A stretch of DNA of 64,000 nucleotides from Prorocentrum cordatum (GCA_963575745.1 CAUYUJ010012558.1:598508-662507), one strand, 5' to 3'; shown: positions 46,658 through 57,560, counted from the first letter of the stretch. A program made the numbers and translations. The notes: generated by a model from the sequence alone, not told the origin.

Positions 46658-47636
46658 TCTGTGCGGCCAGCCTCATCGTTGGCGTCTCGTCGAACTCCTT
46701 CACCTTGCTTTTTGTTGTCTGGCGGCTGCGTCTTCTCGTTTGGCTCGTCCGAGGAATTTTTCAACGGCCACGCCATCGAACTCAACCTGGTGCTCCGAAA
46801 GATACTGACCCAAATGCTGCCGCAAAATGTGTTGGCACAACTATTGGGCCTCATCCGCTACGAACTCACTTAAACGGCAATTCGTGAAAGCCATGCAAAT
46901 CTCTTTCCCCGACCTGGCCCTGTCAACGCATACCCCCCTCTCAAAGGCTCTCTGCATGTGCTTCTGGGCCTAGGCGTAGCTGGAAAATGCAGTCGCGCAA
47001 ATCGCGCGAGCGTTGCTGGAGCTGGCCACGCGGAACATTTTCACGTTGCCGCGCGTTGCCGCGCGTGCCTCCCCGCGCGCGAACGCAGTGTGACGCGAGC
47101 CTCGTTTTGCAAGAGAAGCTCTCTTGACGTAGCCTTCGGCTCTCATCGCGCGCCCACCGCAGAAACTCACCATCTGCTTGTGTCTCGGCTCGCTCAGGCT
47201 CGCACTCAGCTCAGCGATGCGTGAAGCGCGCAAGCCCGTCAAGTTGAGATTGATAAACTCCTCTCTCCCTCCCAAGATCGCCCTTCCTGGATCACGATCG
47301 CAATGGGGCAAAATAACATCCCCATCTTCGTAAACTGCCAATCCCTGCGCGCCCTGTAGCCACTGCCGGGCCCGCGGGTTCAACGCCTGGCCCATCTCGT
47401 GGAAACCCTCGCTCGCCATGTCCCCACTCCGAAGCTTCCCGGACATCGCGCCTAGCAGCTGATCAGCCGAAGCCAAAGCGGATAATACAACTCTGGGGCC
47501 ATTTCATCCCTCGCACACGGTCTTCCACGATAATACTGGCACGACCCATTCTGATCATTATCTCTAGATTACGTGGGGCCCTCCGAGGACCAACTTCACG
47601 TTGAACTGCCACTCCTCCCATGACAACCTCTCGTCT

Positions 47637-48228
47637 TCAAGCGACGCACCCTTCGAGTCCTGCAAAGTCCTGGGCGTTCATGGGGCCCTGGGGTTTCACG
47701 AGCGTCTCGATCACCGATAAGGTCGCGTCCATCACACAACTCTTGTATATGGCTCTTTCCCACTTCTGCGTGGCCCCAGATGTCCAGACATCCCCCGCCA
47801 CCGCCCATGCCGTTTTTGCTGCGTGGAGACGGTGCCCCATCTCAACTTGAATCGAGAAACGCGCCGTCATCCTCGCGCCGAAGCATACTGCCGCAACTGC
47901 TGCGTGTCCCCCGAGCACCACGTCAGATTAGATGAACCTCCCGAGCTGGTATGCCCCTTCCCCACAGTGGCGCGGGATCGTCTCCTGCTTGCCGATGTTC
48001 TGGTCCAGTCCAATCCTTCCAAAAGCCCTCGTTATATCAATGTTCTGCCTCTCGCCCTCCACCTGCGCCCCCTTCCTCCGTCTTGAACCAGACCGCGTGC
48101 GAAGCGTTATCCACGAGGAAGCTCATGGCCGCCTGCCCCTCCTTCCCCGTCCCAGGTGGCGTCGCCTCTAGGACGTGCCTAGCCTTCAGCGCGTGCTCTT
48201 CGAGCCCTCGAACGTGCGCCATAACCAA
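47637..48228 (-). pseudogene. Reverse transcriptase palm/thumb remnant of the second LINE
   Basis: The frame from 48,228 reads EHALKARHVLEATPPGTGKE followed by AAMSFLVDNASHAV, which looks like the region of reverse transcriptase motif A (AxxFLDxxxAFDxV) with its first Asp kept and the second lost. The frame of 47,921-47,637 has RLHAAKTAWAVAG, WTSGATQKWERAIYKSC and TLSVIETLV, the pattern of the LINE thumb region. No YxDD box could be placed between them. Confidence 0.5.
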
Positions 48229-49279
48229 GAGGAGAACCCTTGCTCAGTCTCCTGGCATACGGCCCTCTCCCATCGACAGCACTGCGTCGGTGATCCACGA
48301 GAACGCGAAGTGTGCAATGTGCACCCCACCTGCCACCTGCGCGACGCGCTCGCACAAGCTCTACGCACGGACAATTTCGATGAGCCGGCCCTATTTTATT
48401 AAGAAAAATTCGTCGGCCGCGTCGTGCAATCTTTTGGCGCGCTGAACGCCCATAGCTCCCATCCCCCAAGCCCCGCATAACTGCGCAACTATGGCCCCTT
48501 CCCCCCCCCCCCCCCGTGCTTTTAAGCTCCATGCGCCCGCGACGGCGCGCCCCTCGTCTCAGTGCGTATTAGTGTAAGTTGGCAGTAAAACTATGCCATG
48601 CTGCATAATCATCACCACCCTCTCGCCGTCCACTCCCTCCTTCTCGATTCCCCAGCTGATCTGCGCCGCTCTCGCTCTCGCCCGATCCACTGGGAAGGTC
48701 TGCGTTATCGTGATCGCCTCCACCATCCGCCTTTCAAACATACACAATACTGGTTTGCAGAACTTTCCAATGCCCGATTCATGCCCAACACCTGTTCGTC
48801 TACATGATACTCCCTCCTTAACCCACTGTGGGAACCATAGCATCGCAACAACTCGACACTCGAGCTCCATGCCGGGTGTGCTCTCAGCAATCTCGTTGTC
48901 CGAATCGCCGTCTTGACCCCCTTCATCTCCTCCTCGATATCCTCCCCCGTCGCGATCTGTCGCGCCACTCGACCTCGTCGTTCACGCATCTGTTGCAGCG
49001 TCGTCCCCATCGGCTCTGCATCCCCCCTCAAGTTCTGGCTTCTTCAGCTTCCGCGCCCAGTCCTCACGGGTGCCTGGCGCAATGCGTCTGCCGAAGACCC
49101 TCCGCCGCCATCCTCTCCTTCCTTGCGCCAACGTGCTCGTCATCTTGTGCGCCGTGCATGCGTCATTCTCCTTCGTCGCCCTCACGGACTCTTCACAACG
49201 CAATGCTTCAATCCGCTTCCACTATTGCTGCCCTTGCTGCCTCAACCAGCTCAGCCAGCTCTCTGTCGTATCCGTTATG

Positions 49280-49550
49280 CCTAGTATTTCCCGTGGCGAC
49301 GTCGAACCTGGGCTCCAAGTCAGCGCTTGCAGATGGCGTTCTGCCTTGCATTTCGCGCGGCGGCGTCGAACCTGGGCCCCAATCAGGGTTTAGAAGCTGC
49401 GTTCTGGCCAGTGTTAAGCGTGGCGCCAGGATTTTGGAGCTATCTGGGTTGCACTCTGTCATGCCGCCGAAGCATCGTCCAAACCATGCTGCGCGTTCTG
49501 GCTATCCAGCGCGGCGGCCTCGAACCTGGGCTCCAGCCAGGATTTGAAAT
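49280..49550. repeat. Three-copy repeat inside the second LINE
   Basis: CGTCGAACCTGGGCTCC-like words occur at about 49,300, 49,367 and 49,521, each after GCGGCG or GCGACG, with related flanking sequence. It is an internal duplication within the decayed element. Confidence 0.5.
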
Positions 49551-49945
49551 CTAGATGGGTCTCTCCCTGGGTCGGTGACGCCGCATCGGGCTTCAACTGC
49601 TCTGCCATCTCCCCTTCCAGCTTCGATACTGTGTCACTATTATCGTCTTCCTATGGGCCCCCCTGCAAATCCTGAAGCTTTGATCGCATCTGCCTCCTCC
49701 TCCAAAATAACCCCCTCATTTCTCTCGCCTGCTCCTTGTGGTGCTCCGCGTAGACGCAGGTGTGGTATCAAACTGGGCAGCCGCATTCTCGACCGCCTTA
49801 CGGGTCACTGGGTCTGCAAAATCGGGTACTTACCCCCCAACTCTTGTCAGCCAGCGCTTCTCGATGTTCGTGAAGCTCCGCCTCGGCATGCATAACAGAA
49901 GCTTGGTGTTTGTCACCTAGCTGTAGCATCCTCGCAATGCTTGCC

Positions 49946-50546
49946 CTATCGAATATTAGTATCTGCTGGTTCGGCTCGGTTGGCCCCGCTATCGTTCTCA
50001 GTGAAAAACAGGCAGCCAATGGCACATGGTTCCGTATCCCACTCAATTTGGATGCCTGGAGCCTGCATGCGCTGACCCTTAAGAGTACAGCACGACTTCA
50101 CTGCTGGTATCCGTTGCTGCGGGACGATGAGAAAGTCGAGCGTTTTCTGCAGTCCTTTGATGTAGAACGTCGGTCGCCCCATGGCAACATGCGTGTTGAC
50201 CAGACTCAGCCGATGTGCCTGGAGCAACCGGGGGATCAGCTCTGCCGTAACATTGAATGTGCCAGGGCCCGCCGTGCCTTTTACCAGATCTAGTATTTTC
50301 GAACTGCCCGCTCATGTCTGTGAATACGACTGGGCACCATATCGCTGAAGTTTGCCCTGGTACAATACGCAACCATCCCATCATAGTTAGGACCGTTCTC
50401 TGCCAACTCCCTCGAGGTTCTCGCCCTCGATTGGGGCACGGAGGAAGAGGTGCAGTTACCAAAAAGAGACGCAGGGGTCCGCGTTCGAGTTCCCATGCTC
50501 CCAGACGCCCTCTCCATCCCTTAGGTGCTGGTAGGGAGCCACGCAT
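49946..50546 (-). pseudogene. EEP endonuclease remnant of the second LINE
   Basis: Two overlapping frames. One (50,546-50,079) has CPVVFTDMSGQFE at residues 71-83, corresponding to the catalytic GDxN strand of EEP nucleases, with Ser in place of Asn. The other (50,227-49,946) has HRLSLVNTHVAMG and LQKTLDFLIVPQQRIPAVKS, the closing strands of the domain, where the RIDFV-type aspartate is usual. A frameshift near 50,215-50,235 splits the domain. Confidence 0.6.
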
Positions 50547-50560
50547 ACATCATCGTGAGA

Positions 50561-51160
50561 AATTGCGCTTGTGAGTCCAAAAACGTATGCCACAACTTTT
50601 GTTGACGCCCTGACTGCTGTCATCCCCATTCAATTGCCCAGTGGGTCTTGGTGGTAACGATGGGCTCCAGCAAGTCCCCCCCCCCCTCGGGCGCCTATGG
50701 GTGCCGATGGGGCCTATCACATCCATATAGCTCAGCTCGTCAACGACGTCCTGGGAGCGGGTCTCATTCGCGCTGAACGGGTTGTACGTACCGAAAAAAA
50801 AAACACCGCCCAGGGTCCGCCCATATCCATCGCTGGCCCCAGACTGCTGTGAGGCATGCTGCATGCCCCACCGAAAGAGGTGGCAAATGGGGGGAGCCCC
50901 CCCCCGATTCGAGAAGATGGCCACTTTCTCCCTCCCCCTCCTCCTCCTCCTCATGCCTCCTCCTCCTGTTCCTCCCTGTCCTCATCTTCTTCCTTATGAT
51001 CCTTCTGATCCTACTGACCTTGTGACCCTGTGACCCTCTCGCGCCCCTGTGAACCCCTGATATGGCCGCAATGCACTTGCAAAAGAGAAGGCTTGCAAGT
51101 GCAATGTGGCCCTGTGACCCTCGGCCGTGCTCGTGACCTTGTGACTTCGGGGCCGCGAGC
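50561..51160. other. No gene recognised
   Basis: Unique sequence with C-runs (50,676, 50,896) and a short CTC tract at 50,935-50,970. AAAAAAAA at 50,795. No coding motif. Confidence 0.4.
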
Positions 51161-51164
51161 AAGG

Positions 51165-51505
51165 CGCCACAGACACCACAGACACCACAGGCACCCCAGG
51201 CACCACAGCCACCACAGCCGCCACAGACGCCACAGACGCCACAGACACCACAGACACCAGGGACACCCCAGGCACCATAGATACCACAGACACCACAGAC
51301 ACCCCAGGCACCACAGCCACCACAGACACCACAGACACCCCAGGCACCACAGCCACCACACCCGAAGCACCACAGCCACCACAGACATCAGTGGCACCAC
51401 AGACACAACAGAACACCCAAGACACCACAGACACCACAGACACCATAGAACCACAAACACCAAAGGACACCCCAGGCACCCCAGACACCACAAACACCAC
51501 ACAGA
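51165..51505 (+). repeat. CACCACAGA nonamer repeat
   Basis: About 37 units of CACCACAGA with CACCCCAGG variants. Because the unit is nine bases, frames stay open and give His/Arg-rich (plus) or Val/Cys/Trp/Leu-rich (minus) artefacts. Confidence 0.9.
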
Positions 51506-51654
51506 CCCCAGCCAAAGCGCGAAGGCGACAATCTCTGAGACCCTATTCGAGGGCCCGACCGGCCGCGTAAGCTCAACCCCGCAGCCCCAGCAAAAGGCCC
51601 CTTCGAACGCCTCGTTACGGCCGTCGATCCACGGTTTTGCCCACCTCCTTCCTC

Positions 51655-52000
51655 CTTCCTCCTCCTCCTCCTCCTCCTCCTCCTCCTCCTTCTCCTCCCT
51701 CTATCACGCTCTCTCTCGTTCTCTTGATCTCTCTTCTTCTTTTGATTTCTCGATATCTCTCTCTATATATACAGATATATCTGAACACACACAGTCAAGC
51801 CGCATAATAAGGATGCGCGGTAAGGATGCAAGAGCCTTGAAAGGCCATGTTGCTTTTCGAAAGGGGGCTGGCCAGCGAAAGTCGCCAAGGATGGGGCGAA
51901 GGGGCAAGGACGTAAGGGTAGGCTTGGAAGGTGGCTCATCCGTGCTATGCGACTTGACTGTGTACTGCATGTATATATATATATATGTATATATGTATCC
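51655..52000. repeat. CTC tract and TA-rich microsatellites
   Basis: A CTC tract (51,658-51,700), a CTCTCTATATATA stretch (51,730-51,785) and a (TA)n/(TATG)n stretch (51,970-51,998), with unique DNA between. Confidence 0.8.
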
Positions 52001-52054
52001 GCTCCGCCTCATTCTTCATCATATTCTTCCTCGGCCCCCTCGTCCTGCGACATG

Positions 52055-52924
52055 TCACCTCTTCCTTCGCCCCTCGTCATCCTCCTCGTCGTCGTCCTCC
52101 TCCTCCTCCACATGCACCCTCCAGTTCCCCTCCCCCCTCCTTCCTCCACGACCTCCTGTTTCAAGGCCTGCCGCCACCTCTTCCTTCGCCTTTTCGGCGA
52201 CGCCCTGAAGGTCCCGCCACGCTTTGCCCTTCGATGCCGCAGATGCACCCGCGGTGGACTGTTTTGCGCGGACACGAGAGGTGATATCGTCCCCCGCACG
52301 CGCGAACTGCCTGCGACCCGTACGCGACCCGCGCGCGGCGTGCGACCCACGCCCCCACCGCTGCTGCCCACCAACGCTGGGATGCCGAGTATCCATGAGC
52401 GGCGCGGAGGCCCGCGAAAACAAAATCCCGTCTACCCTTGGCGTCCCCGCCCAGGGACCTGACCCGCGGCGCCGTGGACATGGACCCAGACGTGCGATGC
52501 CCCGATTTTCCTCATACACGGTCCCCGCAAGTCCCGAACCTTTGCCTGCAAATGGTGCCTCAGCACGAGAGGCCTCCGAAATGGGGACCGAGAAAATTGG
52601 ATCGGAGGATCGCGCCGCATCGCCGATGCATCGGCGATGCATCGGTGACGTCGGAGATGTATCGGCGCCATCGACGTGGAGAACTTCCGGCTCCACATCG
52701 AGCCGCATCGACCTCGCATGCCGTACCCTGGCCCACCCCGCACAGAGCCTTCTGAGGCCTCCCTGGCATGCCCCCTTAGAGGCAACGCGACGGCTGGCTG
52801 CAAGTTGGCCAAGGATCGCCCCCAAATTGCCGAAGGGTTCCCAACAGGGTCCCAATGTTGCCAAAGAAAGCCCCGAGATGGCCAAGAGAAGCCCCACAAC
52901 CGTGTCCATCCCAATTGCCCTCAA
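52055..52924 (-). CDS. Doubtful ORF with acidic C-terminus
   Basis: 289 codons. The last 90 residues read more like protein than the rest: RAKQSTAGASAASKGKAW, then VAEKAKEEVAAGLETGG and a tail of Glu, Asp and Arg. The middle is shaped by the GATGCATCGG repeats, and the region is GC-rich with an overlapping plus-strand frame of similar quality. I do not recognise a family. It may be an exon of a larger gene or only chance. Confidence 0.2.
   Translation of the reverse strand: MRAIGMDTVVGLLLAISGLSLATLGPCWEPFGNLGAILGQLAASRRVASKGACQGGLRRLCAGWARVRHARSMRLDVEPEVLHVDGADTSPTSPMHRRCIGDAARSSDPIFSVPISEASRAEAPFAGKGSGLAGTVYEENRGIARLGPCPRRRGSGPWAGTPRVDGILFSRASAPLMDTRHPSVGGQQRWGRGSHAARGSRTGRRQFARAGDDITSRVRAKQSTAGASAASKGKAWRDLQGVAEKAKEEVAAGLETGGRGGRRGEGNWRVHVEEEEDDDEEDDEGRRKR
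52615..52675. repeat. Short palindromic GATGCATCGG repeat
   Basis: CCGATGCATCGGCGATGCAT and further ATCGG words give three or four overlapping inverted units. Confidence 0.7.
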
Positions 52925-53455
52925 TCTGGGGATACATCAGAGGGGCGTTTGGTGGCAGAGCGCAAAGCCATCTAAGTCACACGCGTTTCGCAAGAATCCA
53001 TGCCCTCGATACTGGATTTTCGTAAGGACGGCCCGCCTTACAGGGCGGGTTCCGAAAACCGTGAAGCAAAAAACTGTTGTCATCTCATCTCTTGGGGGGC
53101 AGATGTTTACTTCCACTGGTTTCCGCCAGGCATCCGCTGGCTTCCGCGGTCGGATCCGCCCCCGTTTTACGTCCGCCGCCTTCCGCGATTTCCCTCTGGG
53201 GAAGAGATGCCGACTCCTTCGCCCCTTGACTGCGAGGGCCTTTCTGGAGAGCCCCAATTTTCCAGAAACCCAACCCTATCAAATTATGAAAGACTTCGGA
53301 AGCAAACCCAACTGTTGCCTGCAAGACGGCGTCTCTACACCTCGGCCACGCGATCAGCCTGATACTCGCTGCCGACGCGTGCCCACGAAGCCCACCACTG
53401 CGCCTTGCACGGGTAACAGCACCCACTGTGATCTTCTCAGCGTCGGGGCATTACG

Positions 53456-53672
53456 GGAGGGAGTATGGCTCTCCCGCAGGGAGTATGGCCTTCCTCAGGG
53501 AGTATTGCTTCCCGCTGGGAGTATGGCCTCCCGCAGGGAGTATTGCATTGCTCCCCGCAGGGAGCATTGCCTCCCGCAGAGAGTACTGCATTGCCTCCTA
53601 TAGTACAATACATTGCAATACACTACAATACTCCCTGCGGGCGTCAATACTCCCTGCGGGAGGCTCCTGGCC
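53456..53672. repeat. GGGAGTATGGC tandem repeat with inverted end
   Basis: About eight 19-20-bp units of CGCAGGGAGTATGGCCTCC run to 53,600, followed after a short ATTGCAATAC stretch by the reverse form ATACTCCCTGCGGG twice (53,629-53,663). The block can fold into a hairpin. Confidence 0.7.
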
Positions 53673-54264
53673 GCGTGCTCCAGCTCGCGGAGGCTCTGTT
53701 GAAGCAGGAACCACGGCAAAACCCACGTGATCAGTTGACAGGAACTACGTGGGAGAAGCAGGAGGGAAGGAGGAGGAGGAGGAGGAGGAAATGAGGATAG
53801 ATAGAGGAGGCCTGGCCACCCCAAGATAGCTATACAATCGGCAGGGAGCACAAAGGAGAAGCACGAGGGGAGAGGGGAGGAGGAGGGGGGAAAATGAGAT
53901 CTCGCCGTGCAGACACACATTGTGCACAATCTTCCGTGCCCAAGCAGGGGAGTCGGGTGCCACTCGTCCAGCGTCGCCGCTGACTCGGTGGAGTCGTGGA
54001 GAAGGGGGGGAGGGACCAGGTGGCCTCCGGGCCTAAGAGGACGGACCAGGCCTAAGAGGAAGGACAAATAATGGGATTGGACAAATGGAATCGCACGACC
54101 CCAAAGACAGACAACCAATCTCATCAAAATATGCATGAGGAGGACATGGAAGCACTAGGGATGAGTGTGACTCGAATCAACAACTTTTAGTTGGCGGGTG
54201 AGTCTTTCAGTGTTGTGCGAACAACCGGCGGACCCACGGTTGTCAATGGTTCAGCGTCGCTTAG
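53673..54264. other. Downstream of the acyltransferase gene, no gene
   Basis: A short GGA tract (53,766-53,792), purine-rich GGAGAGGGGAGG at 53,868-53,895 and unique DNA. No AATAAA-type signal stands out downstream of the stop codon at 54,265. Confidence 0.4.
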
Positions 54265-55845
54265 CTATGAGGCCGAGGCTGCGTGAGCCAGATAAGGCAC
54301 GACACCAATGAAGCGCCCAACGCGAAGTGATAATAAGAGCGCGTACGTGGCCCAACTGCATATCAGGGTGGCCGCCAGAACTACGAGCAAGATGGCGATC
54401 GTTACTAACGGGTTCTCAAATCCAGGAGGTTCGGGGCACTGCCTGAGACTGAGGATCGACAGGATCCACCATCTCTGCTCCTTGCAGTAAGCTATAGACG
54501 GCTCCACAATCCAGAACACGAAGACCTTAAGCCAAAGCCAGTGGACGCCGTACACTATGGGAAACGAATTGTTAGCGTAATGGTGGAATTCCGCGTCGAT
54601 TTTGTCGTTCAGCAAGGCCTTTGCAAGAGGGTAGATCATGCCGAGAAAGGCCCAGGTGCCCATCACGTGGAGGGCGCCGAAATACGGCCCCTTGCAATAA
54701 GAGTTCGAATACACTGGGTAGATGTAATGTTGGGTCTCCACTTCCCCAAGAGTGGAAGTCGCTATGAGCCCGAAAATGGTAAGGAACCATCCGAGGAGCT
54801 GGCAAAATTGGAAGCCAGAGGGCATATCGCCGATGTCGCCCATCTGTCCAGCGCTTCGAAACCAGCGCTGGCTGAAAAAACCCTGCACGAAGAAGCCCAA
54901 GCACAGCAAGATGAATGGGATTGCTGCCCTGGGGTCGTGTGAAGAGTGCGGGTCTTTCGGCCATTCGTAATGGCAACCAGCTTGTCTGACGCAGCGGAAG
55001 TAAGAAATATTGAGGCCCGCGCTGATCGTGCATCGGCCCCCCTGCCAGTCGATACCCTCGTGCCAGTGGGAGTCCTCGAATTTACCCTCGTAGCCAAAAC
55101 TGGTCACCAGGCCTACGTTGCACGCCATCTGGATGGCCTGCGCGATGCGCATCGCGAGCCACGCCGGCCGAGACCCTTCCCGGCTGTGGTCGGGCAGCGG
55201 CGCGATCCACGCGAGGAGCGCTGTGCAGATCGGGCCGGCCACGGCGTACAGCGCAAAGTGCCTCGAGAAGCCGGCCACCACGAGCAGCACGGCGAGCCCC
55301 AGCCACAGCACGGAGGCGGCACCGCAGTAGGTCTTCCAGCCGTCCCCACGGCGGGGGCCCGTCTCGGCGGACAGGAACAGCGGGCTGCTGAGCACCTCGA
55401 CAACGAAGAGCGCCGGCAGGAACCAGAGCCACGCCAGGTCGAACTTGTTGAATATCCAATCGCTTGTCCAATAGTGCAGGAGCCAGCGGACGGGGTCGCA
55501 AGAACCTGGTGCTTGGGTGTCTTGGTCAGGGCAGGGATGCAGCAAGGTGTGCCAGAATCCAGGGTGTTTGGGGTCCCTGGACTCGTCGACGTACTGCCAA
55601 AACGGTATGAAGGTGGCGTAGAATATGACAAAAGGGATAAGTAGCCGCTGGCAGCGGGCCTTCAAGGTCTGGCGAAAACTCTTCGTCTTCCGACCCATGC
55701 CGGAGGACTTCCCGGAGATGTAGAAGAAGAGGGGCATGCCGAACTGCAGGGATGTGGCCCGAAAAGAACTCACTAAACGGATTGCGCCCGGCACGTTATC
55801 GAAAAAGCTGACCCAGTCCAGCGCCTGCACCACGTGGTAACACAC
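54265..55845 (-). CDS. Acyltransferase-3 family membrane protein, gene 1, main exon
   Basis: 526 codons in one exon, ending in TAG. Acyltransferase-3 (OafA/NRF-6 type) proteins move acyl groups across or at membranes onto sugars or lipids; the substrate here is unknown. Visible marks: YHVVQ near the start, the usual catalytic His region; FGMPLFFYISGKSSG, the classic PLFFxxSG motif; DLAWLWFLPALFVVEVL; GFFVQGFFSQRWFR; and HYANNSFPIVYGVHWLWLKV near the C-terminus. About ten hydrophobic segments span the chain. The exon starts at 55,845 after an AAG acceptor and joins the short exon at 56,562-56,629 to read YLV-VCYH. The open frame continues upstream to 56,196, but that part is intron. The gene lies in tandem, same strand, with a paralogue at 58-61 kb. 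Confidence 0.85.
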   Translation of the reverse strand: MCYHVVQALDWVSFFDNVPGAIRLVSSFRATSLQFGMPLFFYISGKSSGMGRKTKSFRQTLKARCQRLLIPFVIFYATFIPFWQYVDESRDPKHPGFWHTLLHPCPDQDTQAPGSCDPVRWLLHYWTSDWIFNKFDLAWLWFLPALFVVEVLSSPLFLSAETGPRRGDGWKTYCGAASVLWLGLAVLLVVAGFSRHFALYAVAGPICTALLAWIAPLPDHSREGSRPAWLAMRIAQAIQMACNVGLVTSFGYEGKFEDSHWHEGIDWQGGRCTISAGLNISYFRCVRQAGCHYEWPKDPHSSHDPRAAIPFILLCLGFFVQGFFSQRWFRSAGQMGDIGDMPSGFQFCQLLGWFLTIFGLIATSTLGEVETQHYIYPVYSNSYCKGPYFGALHVMGTWAFLGMIYPLAKALLNDKIDAEFHHYANNSFPIVYGVHWLWLKVFVFWIVEPSIAYCKEQRWWILSILSLRQCPEPPGFENPLVTIAILLVVLAATLICSWATYALLLSLRVGRFIGVVPYLAHAASAS

Positions 55846-56561
55846 CTTGGAGGTGACCAGGGGTATGAACAAGTTGGGACCCCAGAAACTCTGTCCGGGT
55901 CCCCTCCGTTCAAAATCAGTCCCCAAATCCCTCGCGGGGTCCATCTGGTATAGTTCTTCATCCCGGATCTGTTTCTGACGTTCCGGAACTCGAAAACGGC
56001 AAAAACACTTTCCCGAACCCAGAACCTCGAAACTCGCCCCTCCTTCCTGGTCGCTGGACCCAGTACTGGGCCACCTCAGACCCCCAGCCAACTCCAAGAC
56101 ACACCGTCTCCTCCTGCTCAATCCGCTCCTGCTCCACTCCCTCCTCTGGTCCCTACGCCCCATCTTGCTCCCGCCTCCTGCTGCTGCCTCTTCCAAGTCT
56201 CGAAAATTCTGCCCCTGCTACGTGTTCCTGCTCCTCCTCTCCTCGTGCTGCTTCACCTGAGTTATCCTCCCTCGTCGATGCCTCTGTGGTATTTATGTTG
56301 ATGTTACTTCTGCTCCTGCTCCTGCTCCTGCCTCGCATCAGGTTCCCCCTGCTTTTCCTGCTACTCCTCCGGCTGCCCGGGGTAAAGGGCTTTAATTACC
56401 CCCGCCAAGTTGATGTTGGTGGATTCCCACCGCCCACAACGACTTTGTCTTGCCGTTGCTCGCACAGGAACCTAGCACACTTTAAAGCTGTGCAATCAAC
56501 TAGTCTCGTCGTCGTCGTCCTCCTCCTCCTCCTCCTCCTCATCCGTCTCGTCTCATCGGAC
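55846..56561 (-). other. Intron of acyltransferase-3 gene 1
   Basis: 716 bp with a GT start and AG end on the minus strand. Its first 60 bases contain a GAG repeat (plus-strand CTC at 56,519-56,540) that follows the donor by about 20 bases. By chance the last 350 bases stay open in the main-exon frame. Confidence 0.7.
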
Positions 56562-56629
56562 CACGAGGTATATGGCGATCACGCGTATCCAGTCCAGGAA
56601 GTAGTACCGCTGCCGATCGTCGTCCGTGC
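56562..56629 (-). CDS. Acyltransferase-3 gene 1, first-helix exon
   Basis: A 68-bp exon in the frame reading DDDRQRYYFLDWIRVIAIYL. FLDWIR followed by IAIYLV is the start of the first membrane helix of acyltransferase-3 proteins, which is missing from the main exon. It begins after CCCAGCAG and ends before GTCCGATGAG, giving GT and AG intron borders. The phase fits the main exon exactly. The next exon upstream must supply one base of the split codon; I could not find it, so the N-terminus of the protein is unknown. Confidence 0.75.
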
Positions 56630-57429
56630 CTGCTGGGAAACATCTGCAGCGTAGATCTTTGGCATGGTGGATGTGCAGGAGGAGGAGGAGGAGGACAGGA
56701 GGAGGATTAGGAGGAGGAGGAGGAGGAGGAGGAGGAGGAGGAGGAGGAGGAGGAGAGAAGGAGGAGGACGGGGAGTAGGAGGAGGGGGAGGAGGAGGAGG
56801 AGGAGGAGGAGGAGGAGGAGGAGGAGGAGGAGGAGAGGAGGAGGAGGAGGAGGAGGAGGAGGAGGAGGAGGAGGGAGGAGGGAGAAATAGGGGGAGGAGG
56901 ATCACTCAAGGATTACCCCAATCTGACACTGGCAGACAGGAGGAGGAGGAGGAGGAGGAGGAGAGAAGATGAGAGGAGGATGAGGAGGAGGAAGAGAAAA
57001 AAAGAGGCAAGAGATGGAGGGCCCGAGGGGGAACGGAAGGGCAGGGAATGAAAGGGGGCAAAAGAAATAGAGGGAGGAGGAAGCCGAGGGTGAGGCGGAG
57101 GAGGACGAGGACTACAGTAAGGAACGAGGGGCGAGGAAGGAGGGAGGGAGGGAAGGAGAGGAAGCAGGGAAGCAGGGGGGGAGGGAGGGAGGGAGGGAGG
57201 GAGGGAGGGAAGGAGGGAGTCGGAGGGGAAGCAAGAGAAGCGGGCAGGAGGGAGGAGAGAAAGCCAAGGATCACGCTTACGCCGCAATTCTCCCCGCTGA
57301 GCCCAGGCACTGCCGAAAGGGCCACCACTAGCGGGGTCGCCACCTCCTCGAGGAGATCGCCACCTCCCGGAACCTCCCAAAACACACCAAAAATTGCAAA
57401 ATACCATCCGCAAGCCTTGATCCTGGGGA
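56630..57429. repeat. GGA and GGGA tracts upstream of gene 1 exon
   Basis: GGA repeats fill 56,676-56,900 and 56,940-56,990, then GGAG/GGGAGG repeats lie at 57,135-57,225. Long Gly-, Glu-, Arg- or Ser/Pro-rich frames are artefacts. The upstream intron or promoter of gene 1 must lie in or beyond this block. Confidence 0.85.
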
Positions 57430-57560
57430 AATCAAAAGGTAGCGATAGCGCTGCTCCCCGGACCTCTCCTGGGCTCGGGGTGCGTTCTCACCAGGATTTC
57501 GAGGCGAATCCGGCGGTGGCGACGAGGGCCTCCCAGGAGACCCGAAAAGGGGAACACGAT
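57430..57560 (+). repeat. Dispersed repeat, copy 2
   Basis: Matches 16,885-17,030: GGACCTCTCCTGGGC, TTTCGAGGCGAATCC and GACGAGGGCCTCC in the same order. It lies between the two acyltransferase genes. Confidence 0.65.

Larger units (their letters stand above)
45960..50560 (-). mobile_element. Second non-LTR retrotransposon, minus strand, heavily decayed
   Basis: From 50,560 downwards the minus strand carries an EEP endonuclease (50,546-49,946), a helical linker (49,950-48,700), a weak reverse transcriptase (about 48,700-47,950), a thumb-like segment (47,921-47,637) and a tail (47,476-45,970). Frames change every 100-300 bp and no long intact frame remains. The order of domains and the wording of the motifs are those of LINEs. 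I saw no RNase H, unlike in the LINE at 24-31 kb, so it probably belongs to a different lineage. Its ends are not defined; a CTC tract lies beyond the 3' side. Confidence 0.6.

Noticed and set aside
51030-52208. 392-codon plus-strand His/Arg/Ser-rich frame
   Set aside because: The first half is the CACCACAGA nonamer repeat and the second half crosses CTC and TA microsatellites; overlapping minus frames are equally open.
55846-56196. N-terminal 117 codons of the long frame of acyltransferase gene 1
   Set aside because: They have no counterpart in gene 2, are hydrophilic and Arg-rich, and lie after a first-helix exon that splices precisely to 55,845, so they are intron read-through.
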